64,000 bases of DNA from Thermosulfurimonas sp. F29 (GTDB taxonomy: Bacteria > Desulfobacterota > Thermodesulfobacteria > Thermodesulfobacteriales > Thermodesulfobacteriaceae). The notes below the pieces were generated by a model. That model was not told where the DNA came from. It ran no database searches and saw only the letters and a list, made by a program, of their open reading frames with translations. Location of the stretch: positions 1-64,000 of the forward strand of contig NZ_JAIFYA010000005.1 of assembly GCF_019688735.1 (NCBI RefSeq), given 5' to 3'. Numbering within the stretch: the stretch's first letter is position 1; the number at the start of each line of letters is the position of its first letter. Of this stretch, positions 1-6,734 are shown in pieces. A program made the position numbers and the translations under genes.

Positions 1-585
1 CCCGAAACCAATGACCGATTTCGAAAAGGAAGCCGCCTAACGGTTATCGAGAAAAATATCTTGAATCTCATAGAAAAGCGAGAGCGCAAAGGGAATGGCC
101 GTCCGCTGTTGTCTTTCAACATGGTGGCCTATCCGGAAATAGAGGACAGGGAGATCGAAATCTATGTCAGACGTTGGTTGCCTTATGCTGTGGTAGTGAG
201 CATATCCCGCTTTCGTCCTCTGGGCTCCAGACGTCTTCTCTCCCCGGAAGAGCGCACATGGATAAAACCCCGCCCCTGTCCGCTGCTTTATCGCCAGATG
301 GTTATAGCCTGGGACGGAACGGTGGGCTTGTGCTGCGAAGATATTCATGTAGAGGTTCCTTTGGGGCAAATAGGGGGAAAAACATTGCTCGAGATATTCA
401 ACGGAAAGGAGGCCCGACAGGCGCGTCGGTATCATGAAAGCGGACGCGCTAAAGATCTATCGCTCTGTAGGGAATGCGATGTCTGGGCCGCGGATATCGT
501 TTTGAAAGAAGAAATCCTTCGGATCGAGGACCTTTCCGTTCGTAAAATATACAGGCCGGCGGGTGTTCTTTATGAGAAACTTTAA
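1..585 (+). CDS. Radical SAM/SPASM-domain protein, C-terminal part (cut by window edge)
   Basis: The reading frame is open from the first base of the window, so the N-terminal part, where a radical SAM CxxxCxxC cluster would sit, is missing. What remains begins with a TNDRFRKGSRL stretch followed by a helix (IEKNILNLIEKRERKG), which resembles the end of a radical SAM barrel. It then has a Cys-rich auxiliary-cluster region: PCPLLYRQMVIAWDGTVGLCC, then GGKTLLEIFNG and CRECDVW. The phrase 'W DG V LCC D' plus a late CxxC is typical of SPASM/Twitch domains that bind extra iron-sulfur clusters. Its stop overlaps the start of the downstream methyltransferase gene, suggesting one operon for modification of a surface glycan or a peptide. 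The substrate cannot be read from the sequence. Confidence 0.75.
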   Translation, partial: PETNDRFRKGSRLTVIEKNILNLIEKRERKGNGRPLLSFNMVAYPEIEDREIEIYVRRWLPYAVVVSISRFRPLGSRRLLSPEERTWIKPRPCPLLYRQMVIAWDGTVGLCCEDIHVEVPLGQIGGKTLLEIFNGKEARQARRYHESGRAKDLSLCRECDVWAADIVLKEEILRIEDLSVRKIYRPAGVLYEKL

Positions 586-1741
586 GGTCCCATTTCTTCT
601 GATCTGGCCCCACCTGGAGCCTCCGGAAGTTTACGAAACGCGCTTCAGTTATCAATATTGTTTTCGCAAAACCCTTGCAGCCCTGAAAGGGACCTGCATT
701 AAGATATCTCCTGATGGCAAAGTTGCTGATTTGCTGGACCGGCTTCCCACCGAAGGCCCGTTGCTGGTGGTTACGGATCCGGAAACGGTGATCCCCTCCG
801 CGGCACTGAGAATCTTTTACGAACACTTACAACCGGGTGTACTCCTCGGCCCCGTATTCAATGAAACGGCTTTTCCCGAACAGCAGGCCGCTCTTCCTTT
901 CCCTTATCTGGACTACCCCACCTTTGAGGAAGTGGGGATGTTACTGAGAAATAAAAACGAGGTAAAAGAGGTTTCACGACTGGATCCAGCTTGCTTCGTA
1001 TGCATGGCCGATGATCTCCATCTCTATAGGGACTTACGGCTCCGGGAAATACCTCTCCAAACCCCTCTCTCCAAGCGAGTTCTCTCGGGGGCCCTGGTGC
1101 ATCGTTTCGGAGACTACTATTCTTCTGCTAGAGAAGACCTGGCGGCCCTCGTTCCGGAAAATGTAAAATATATCCTTGATGTGGGCTGCGCCCGGGGAGG
1201 ACTGGGAAAAACGCTGCTTCGGCTAAGACCCGGGCTGGTTATAGACGCCGTTGAAATCAATCCTCTTCTGGCGCGGGAAGCCGGCCGGGTATATCATAGG
1301 GTCCATGTGGCCTCTTTTGAGGAGGCCGAGCTGCCGGAGAACGCTTACGATCTGGTCGTAATGGGGGATGTTCTGGAACATCTCTATGATCCCTGGAAGG
1401 CCCTGGCCCGAGTAAGGACCGTCCTTAAAACCGGGGGATATTTTCTGGGAAGCGTGCCCAATGCCGCCCACTGGACCATAATAGCCCAGCTTCTTTCGGG
1501 ACGATTCGAGTACATTCCGGTAGGGCTCCTCTGCGTGTCGCATATCCGTTTTTTCACCTTTAGTTCTCTGAAAGAAGTATTGGAGGAAACAGGCTTTCGT
1601 CTGGTACGCTGCGAAAAGTACTCCCCTCCCCCCACCCCCAGAGGCCAAAAATTACTGGAAACTTTAAAAAAGGCCGGGTTAGGCGAGGAAAAGGAATTGC
1701 TTACCGCGGAAATACTCTTTCTGGCCCGGAGAACCTCGTGA
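572..1741 (+). CDS. Class I SAM-dependent methyltransferase with N-terminal extension
   Basis: About 390 residues. The SAM-binding motif I (ILDVGCARGG) lies near residue 205, followed by an acidic residue at the end of strand 2 (VDAVEINP) and the LVVMGDVLEHLYDPWKAL motif typical of the Methyltransf_11/12/23 families. A LKTGGYFLGSVPN segment follows. The first 190 residues have no domain I recognise, although a short TDPETV element recalls a degraded glycosyltransferase fold. ATG at 572 is preferred over GTG at 563; either start overlaps the upstream SPASM gene by 14-23 bp, and the stop shares GTGA with the next glycosyltransferase. Context suggests methylation of a sugar or polysaccharide terminus. 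The exact acceptor is unknown. Confidence 0.85.
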   Translation: MRNFKVPFLLIWPHLEPPEVYETRFSYQYCFRKTLAALKGTCIKISPDGKVADLLDRLPTEGPLLVVTDPETVIPSAALRIFYEHLQPGVLLGPVFNETAFPEQQAALPFPYLDYPTFEEVGMLLRNKNEVKEVSRLDPACFVCMADDLHLYRDLRLREIPLQTPLSKRVLSGALVHRFGDYYSSAREDLAALVPENVKYILDVGCARGGLGKTLLRLRPGLVIDAVEINPLLAREAGRVYHRVHVASFEEAELPENAYDLVVMGDVLEHLYDPWKALARVRTVLKTGGYFLGSVPNAAHWTIIAQLLSGRFEYIPVGLLCVSHIRFFTFSSLKEVLEETGFRLVRCEKYSPPPTPRGQKLLETLKKAGLGEEKELLTAEILFLARRTS

Positions 1742-2784
1742 TTACCGCGGTGGTAGTAAACTATCATACGGAGGTACTGCTCCGTCGTCTCCTCTCCGTT
1801 CTTGTCCGGGAAACCATAGTTGATCGTATTCTAGTGGTGGACAACTCCGACACCATGTCCGCCGAAAGGTTCCCCAAAACGGCCATCCTGAAACCCGGAA
1901 AAAATTTAGGCTTCGCCCGGGCCGTAAATCTTGCCTCCCGGGAAATGTCCTCCCCTTACCTGCTGGTGATTAACCCGGATGTCATCCCTTTCCCGGGCAG
2001 CATCTCGCACCTTCTTGTGACGGCGCAAAAATTTAATTGCGCTATAGTGGGTCCGCGCTTTTACTGGGATATGCAAAAACGCTTTCGTTTGCCTCCGGCG
2101 GAGGGTATGAGTCTTTTCTGGAAAACCGCCCGAATACTGGCCGAAATCTGGCCTCACGAGGCCGAACTTCTCTCCTTTTACTGGCGCTGTCGGCATGAGC
2201 GTTTCTGGGAAGCTACCGACCCTTTTTGGGAACCCTTCCTTTCGGGAGCCTGCCTTCTTATCCATAGGGAAAAACTCGGTGGGGAAGAAATATTCGATTC
2301 CCGATACTTTTTGTACTATGAGGATACGGATCTCTGTGTAAAGGTCAGAAACGAAGAAAAGCTGTTTCTCTGCGATCCCGGCGCGGAGATGATGCATCTC
2401 TGGAACCAGAGTCCTGAACCTCCGGAGGGAAAAGGAAGACTTATGGAAAAAGCGGAGACTTTCTTTTTTCTCAAACACTACGGTTCCCCTTATCCTTCTT
2501 TTTCCTTTCCTGCTCCGTCTAAACCCATTATGCCGGAAAAATCCCGTTATATAGAAATTTCGGCCGCTCTTCCGGAAGAAGTCCGTATTCCCGTTCCGGA
2601 ACCGGGGTATCTGGAGATCGGCCTCAATCCCTATCTGGTGCCCTTCGCCCAGACGGAGGTTCGCCCGCCGGTTTTCGTGTTCCCGGAAGACCCCTGGCGT
2701 TATATGCCCCCCGGCGATTACTATCTCCGTCTGTATAATCGACACGGTATACTCCTTCAAAGATTCCGGCTAAAAAAGTCGTAG
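1738..2784 (+). CDS. GT2 family glycosyltransferase (rhamnosyltransferase-like)
   Basis: A GTG start overlaps the previous stop (GTGA). The N-terminus ITAVVVNYHTEVLLRRLL, the LVVDNSD strand, GKNLGFARAVNLA and the VINPDV motif (the DxD equivalent) form a GT-A fold of the WbbL/rhamnosyltransferase type. FLSGACLLIHREKLGG and YEDTDLCVKVR give the acceptor-side acidic ED motif. Residues beyond about 260 form an extra C-terminal beta-type tail ending PPGDYYLRLYNRHG, not part of a normal GT2 protein. Cytoplasmic, probably adding a deoxyhexose or other sugar to a lipid-linked glycan. Tightly packed operon with the genes on both sides. Confidence 0.85.
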   Translation: MITAVVVNYHTEVLLRRLLSVLVRETIVDRILVVDNSDTMSAERFPKTAILKPGKNLGFARAVNLASREMSSPYLLVINPDVIPFPGSISHLLVTAQKFNCAIVGPRFYWDMQKRFRLPPAEGMSLFWKTARILAEIWPHEAELLSFYWRCRHERFWEATDPFWEPFLSGACLLIHREKLGGEEIFDSRYFLYYEDTDLCVKVRNEEKLFLCDPGAEMMHLWNQSPEPPEGKGRLMEKAETFFFLKHYGSPYPSFSFPAPSKPIMPEKSRYIEISAALPEEVRIPVPEPGYLEIGLNPYLVPFAQTEVRPPVFVFPEDPWRYMPPGDYYLRLYNRHGILLQRFRLKKS

Positions 2785-2789
2785 TTGCC

Positions 2790-3863
2790 ATGGACGAAAT
2801 GGTAGTGTTAGAAACTCGCCATGGACGTTTTTTGGTCAGACCTTACTACGAGGGGGACGAAAGCGCCATTCTTGAAGGATGGAAACGGGCTTTCGGTAAA
2901 GAGATGTCGCCAGAGGAATGGCGCTGGAAGTATGCGGAATGTCCCGGAGGATTTCGTTGTCTCTTATGTTTGTCCGAAAACGGGGAAGTAGCCGTCCACT
3001 ATGCCGCCCAGGTGTATCCTGCCGTTTTCCGTGGAGAAAGAATTTTGGGGCTCCACCTCACGGACACCTTCTCCGTCCCCGCTTACCGCTGGGCTATAGG
3101 AGGCAAGCACGGTTTGCTGGTGAAGGTTGGTCTTTACTTCCTTAAAACTTACCTGGAAAGCTTTCCGGTGGAGGAGAACTTCCGCCTGCCGGATACCGCC
3201 CCGAAGGCCGCCTTTCATTACGGTTTTCCGGGGGAGCGGCATTTCCGTCTGGGTGCGCTTCTACTCCATTACCGCCGCTTCGGCCCGGGAACGGCTTATC
3301 TAATCTGGCGTCCCGGAGATTTAACCGACCATCCCCCTGAAACTACCGGTATAAGCGCCTTAAGGTCCCAAGACTTGTGGGCCAGAGATCGGGCTATAGA
3401 AGATCTCTGGCTTTTCATCGAAAGAGAGTACCGACCTTTTATGGTGATGAGGGACTGGCGGTATTTCTGGTGGCGTTATCTTGCTTCTCCTCCTGGAAGA
3501 CGTTATGTATTTTTCTTGCGAGAAAGGGGTCTCCTACGGAAACGCCTTACGGCCTGGGCGGCAGGGGCGCTATCCCGAAAACGAAGCGCTTTTCTGACTC
3601 TACTCGACATTATCGCTCGGAATGAGGACGAACTGGAGGGGCTTTTGGCGGAAATTTTAGGGAGGCTGAGCGCCCACGGTCTGGCGTGTGAAGTCTGGCT
3701 ATCGGGCAATCATCCCTGGATCGGGGCCTTTTTGCGCCGGGGCTTCCGGCCGGCGAAAGAACCCCTGGGCATCGTGCCCTGCACCCGGATAGACCGCCCA
3801 GGGCTTTCCCCGGATCTGGGGGACGATTTGCTCTGGACTCTTGGTGAATCCGACCTTTTTTGA
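2790..3863 (+). CDS. GNAT-superfamily acyltransferase-like protein
   Basis: 357 residues, ATG start 5 bp after the upstream stop. The first half reads like an N-terminal GNAT domain: a conserved EGDESAILEGWKRAFG start, EWRWKYAECPGG, then strands around GEVAVHYAAQVYPAVF and LGLHLTDTFSVPAYR. The second half (LLDIIARNEDELEGLLAEIL, then CEVWLSGNHPWIGAFLRRGF) resembles a second, partial GNAT fold, giving an Eis/Acetyltransf_9-like double layout. These proteins often N- or O-acylate sugars in surface-glycan loci. No acceptor can be assigned. Operon with the preceding GT2 and the following methyltransferase, whose start lies 6 bp downstream. Confidence 0.65.
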   Translation: MDEMVVLETRHGRFLVRPYYEGDESAILEGWKRAFGKEMSPEEWRWKYAECPGGFRCLLCLSENGEVAVHYAAQVYPAVFRGERILGLHLTDTFSVPAYRWAIGGKHGLLVKVGLYFLKTYLESFPVEENFRLPDTAPKAAFHYGFPGERHFRLGALLLHYRRFGPGTAYLIWRPGDLTDHPPETTGISALRSQDLWARDRAIEDLWLFIEREYRPFMVMRDWRYFWWRYLASPPGRRYVFFLRERGLLRKRLTAWAAGALSRKRSAFLTLLDIIARNEDELEGLLAEILGRLSAHGLACEVWLSGNHPWIGAFLRRGFRPAKEPLGIVPCTRIDRPGLSPDLGDDLLWTLGESDLF

Positions 3864-3869
3864 AATAAA

Positions 3870-4697
3870 ATGGAAAACATTAAATCGGATATTAAACAGA
3901 TCCATGAAGAGATCGCACCACGATATGGTCTTATTCCTCCCGAGGGAACTTCTTGTAAGTGGGCACACTTTTTATTTCGTTATACGGTTATAGAAAAATT
4001 TCAAAACATCTTCAAAAAAATCAATGTATCCCCAGGAGCACATATTTTGGAAATAGGTTGTGGCAATGGACAAGTTGCTATAGCTTTTAATAACTATCAT
4101 ATAATTTACTCTGGTCTGGATTTTTCTTATAAAATGCTTTTACATGCTCAAAAAAGGCTTACTTTTCTAAATATCCCTGCTTATCATCTAATTCTGGGGG
4201 ATGCGGAAAAATTACCCTTTACTTCTGGTTGTTTTGATTTTGTTTTCTTTTATGGTGTCATGGAGCATCTTGATGATCCTTTAGTAGTAATTGATGAAAT
4301 GATAAGAGTTTGTAAGAAAAATGGATATATTTGCCTGGGAGTTCCATTAAAAAATAGCATAGCCTTCTGGACTTTTCTGTTTTTTGGAATATCTCCTAAA
4401 AAATGGAACAATCCCCCTTTATTAGACCTGAGTTTTCGAGAAAAACTTAAATATTATCGTTTCTTTTCATTAAAAAAAGTCAAGAAAACTATAGCAGAAC
4501 AGTTTAAAAATCAAATTAAACTTGTTTTCGAAGAACCAATCTGTTACTTTTATGGCGTTGGAATTTTTGAACTTCTACTAAAATTTTTGTTCAAAAAATT
4601 GCCAGAGGAGTTTTTCTATAAAATAGACAAAATCTTTAAAAAATGCAAAGTAGCTCCCGCCGGGGTATTTTTAGTTTATCAAAAAGTAGAAGTATAA
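3870..4697 (+). CDS. SAM-dependent methyltransferase (AT-rich gene)
   Basis: 275 residues with a clear class I methyltransferase core: ILEIGCGNGQVAIAF (motif I, about residue 60), GLDFSYKMLLHAQKR (motif II), LGDAEKLPFTSGCFDFVFF (motif III) and GVMEHLDDPLVVIDEM. The C-terminal about 110 residues are Lys/Phe-rich. Codon use is strikingly AT-rich compared with the GC-rich genes on either side, which suggests separate acquisition. It shares this trait with the convergent methyltransferase just downstream. Probably acts on a sugar or lipid-linked glycan; the substrate is unknown. Confidence 0.85.
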   Translation: MENIKSDIKQIHEEIAPRYGLIPPEGTSCKWAHFLFRYTVIEKFQNIFKKINVSPGAHILEIGCGNGQVAIAFNNYHIIYSGLDFSYKMLLHAQKRLTFLNIPAYHLILGDAEKLPFTSGCFDFVFFYGVMEHLDDPLVVIDEMIRVCKKNGYICLGVPLKNSIAFWTFLFFGISPKKWNNPPLLDLSFREKLKYYRFFSLKKVKKTIAEQFKNQIKLVFEEPICYFYGVGIFELLLKFLFKKLPEEFFYKIDKIFKKCKVAPAGVFLVYQKVEV

Positions 4698-4700
4698 ATG

Positions 4701-5552
4701 TTAACCAATTTTTTGAGCTACAACATATATTTCATCTCTCATACCAGGAAAAATGCGTTTGCATATGTTGAAAAATCTCCAAACAATATACCATTGCCTT
4801 TTTAAAAGACGCGTAGAAAATACCGGAAGTAATCTAAACGAAAATTTTATAATTTTAAAATACGGTCTAATTAAAGTCTGAACTTCTTCCAGAGAATATT
4901 CTCGCAAGTGCCCATATGTTTTGCCGTAAATAGGCTGAAATAAAGGAGGATTCGGAGAGTATCCTAAAAGAAGTTTAAGACGGAGTTCTAGACGGCATAG
5001 ATTGGGAGTACTCAAAACCAACAAACCATTGGGTTTAAGAACCCTTTTTATTTCTTCGATAATTTGTGGAATAAGATGTATGGGTAAATGTTCTATAACA
5101 TCACAGAAAAAGACCGCATTAAAAACTTCTGATTTAAAAGGCAATCCATCTATAAGATCCTGAGCAACGACATAAACTTTCCGTTTCCTGAATAAGTTAA
5201 GATATTCCTCTTTCCAAAAATATTCTCGCGAAGGATGTTCGGTAACCCATAATTCCCCGGAGATTTCAGAAAGCAATCCAGCAAGTATAGCATAACCTGC
5301 GCCTATTTCTAATATTCTTGATTGATCGGGCAAATAGTACTGAGCTAAAGATAGCAAATAATCATAGTGTGAAAGCCACCATCTTTTTATCTTCTCATTA
5401 CCCGCCAGCTTTAGTTCCGGAAAAACCTTTTCAATTTCTTGCAACAAGGACACCCTGTGTCTACTGTCATTCATCCTCGGCCTCCACCCTCCATCCGATG
5501 TACTATGACTCGATCGTTTCAAACTAAAAACGGATGAGATCAGACCGGACAT
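4701..5552 (-). CDS. SAM-dependent methyltransferase (AT-rich gene, convergent)
   Basis: 283 residues. Core motifs are ILEIGAGYAILAGLLSE (motif I), ALYVTEH-like strand LWVTEHPSREYF, then LPFKSEVFNAVFFCDVIEHL and LKPNGLLVLSTPNLCRLE, a typical Methyltransf_11/25 layout. It ends 3 bp from the stop of the convergent methyltransferase. ATG at 5552 is used here; an internal ATG near 5474 would remove a poorly ordered N-terminal stretch and is also plausible. Base composition is AT-rich like its neighbour. Only about 20 bp separate its start from the divergent ABC ATPase gene, leaving little room for two promoters. Confidence 0.85.
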   Translation of the reverse strand: MSGLISSVFSLKRSSHSTSDGGWRPRMNDSRHRVSLLQEIEKVFPELKLAGNEKIKRWWLSHYDYLLSLAQYYLPDQSRILEIGAGYAILAGLLSEISGELWVTEHPSREYFWKEEYLNLFRKRKVYVVAQDLIDGLPFKSEVFNAVFFCDVIEHLPIHLIPQIIEEIKRVLKPNGLLVLSTPNLCRLELRLKLLLGYSPNPPLFQPIYGKTYGHLREYSLEEVQTLIRPYFKIIKFSFRLLPVFSTRLLKRQWYIVWRFFNICKRIFPGMRDEIYVVAQKIG

Positions 5553-5572
5553 AGGGTATATTGCTTACTACC

Positions 5573-6724
5573 ATGTTTTCCGTAATTGTTCATAATCTTA
5601 CCAAAGTTTACCGGCTCTATCGGCATCCAGCGGATCGCCTATTCGAAATTTTATCCTCAAGACCCCGGCACACACCATTTGTAGCTCTCAATGAAATCTC
5701 CTTCGAAGTCGCCCGGGGTGAGACTTTCGGCATCATCGGCGCCAACGGGGCGGGAAAGTCCACGCTCCTCAAGATCCTGGCCGGGGTGCTGAGTCCCACT
5801 TCCGGGGAAATCCGGGTGGAAGGGCGCGTGGCCGCCCTCCTTGAGCTCGGCACGGGTTTCCATCCCGAACTTTCGGGCCGGGAAAACATCTATCTTTCCG
5901 CCTCCCTTCTGGGCCTTCCCGAGGATCTGGTCCGCAAAAAGGAAAGGGAAATCATCCGTTTCGCCGAACTCGAAGAGTTCATAGACCGTCCCCTCAAGAC
6001 CTACTCCTCCGGTATGCAGGTGCGTCTGGCCTTTTCCGTGGCCGTCCAGGTCGATCCCGACATACTCATAGTGGACGAAGCCCTCTCCGTGGGCGATCAA
6101 CGGTTCCAGAAAAAGAGTCTCGACCGCATACTCGATTTTCGCGAACGGGGAAAGACCATTCTTTTCTGCAGTCACAACATGTATCATGTACTTCATCTCT
6201 GCCGCCGGGCCATGTGGCTGGACCGGGGGCGCATTCGCATGCTGGGTCCGGCGGAAGAGGTGGTCAAGGCCTACGAGGACGCTTCCCGGGAAGATACGGA
6301 AATAACTCCTTCCCCTGCCCTTCCCTCCTATCCGGTCCGGATCGAAATGAACCTCTCTTCGACGGAAATTTTCCCTCTGGAAACTCTGGAGATTTCCGCC
6401 GAGTATGAAGCCGATGGCTCGCCTCTTCATTTTGCCGTGATCGTAAAACGCAACGACGGAGAACTGGTGTTCGCGGAAAGTACCGAAATGTTGGGTTTGC
6501 CTCCGATACGAAACCAAAAAGGGAGCGTTCGTCTGCGCCTTCCGCGTCTTAGGTTACTTCCTGGAAGTTACCTTGTGGGGATCATCGCCACCGACGATTC
6601 GGCCTCTATAACTATCGGTGAAGCCTGGCAGCCCATAGAGGTAAAACGCCCGCCGGGAGAAAAACATTTGGGCCTGGCCTTACTGGAAACAGAATGGTTG
6701 TATCCGGAAAAAGAGGATTGTTAA
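5573..6724 (+). CDS. wzt: ABC transporter ATP-binding protein for polysaccharide export (Wzt-like)
   Basis: ATP-binding subunit of an O-antigen/polysaccharide exporter. Walker A is GANGAGKST (about residues 60-68), the signature is TYSSGMQVRLAFS, Walker B is DILIVDEALSVGD, and the switch His is in LFCSHNMYHV. After residue about 240 a C-terminal beta-sandwich (RIEMNLSSTEIFPLETLEIS to the end) matches the Wzt C-terminal carbohydrate-binding domain that selects the modified glycan terminus. ATG at 5573 fits the family start (MFSVIVHNLTKVYRLY) better than the upstream TTG at 5561. The matching permease is not adjacent; the only candidate in the window is the wzm-like gene at 22946-23707. Confidence 0.92.
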   Translation: MFSVIVHNLTKVYRLYRHPADRLFEILSSRPRHTPFVALNEISFEVARGETFGIIGANGAGKSTLLKILAGVLSPTSGEIRVEGRVAALLELGTGFHPELSGRENIYLSASLLGLPEDLVRKKEREIIRFAELEEFIDRPLKTYSSGMQVRLAFSVAVQVDPDILIVDEALSVGDQRFQKKSLDRILDFRERGKTILFCSHNMYHVLHLCRRAMWLDRGRIRMLGPAEEVVKAYEDASREDTEITPSPALPSYPVRIEMNLSSTEIFPLETLEISAEYEADGSPLHFAVIVKRNDGELVFAESTEMLGLPPIRNQKGSVRLRLPRLRLLPGSYLVGIIATDDSASITIGEAWQPIEVKRPPGEKHLGLALLETEWLYPEKEDC

Positions 6725-6734
6725 ATCACCCACT

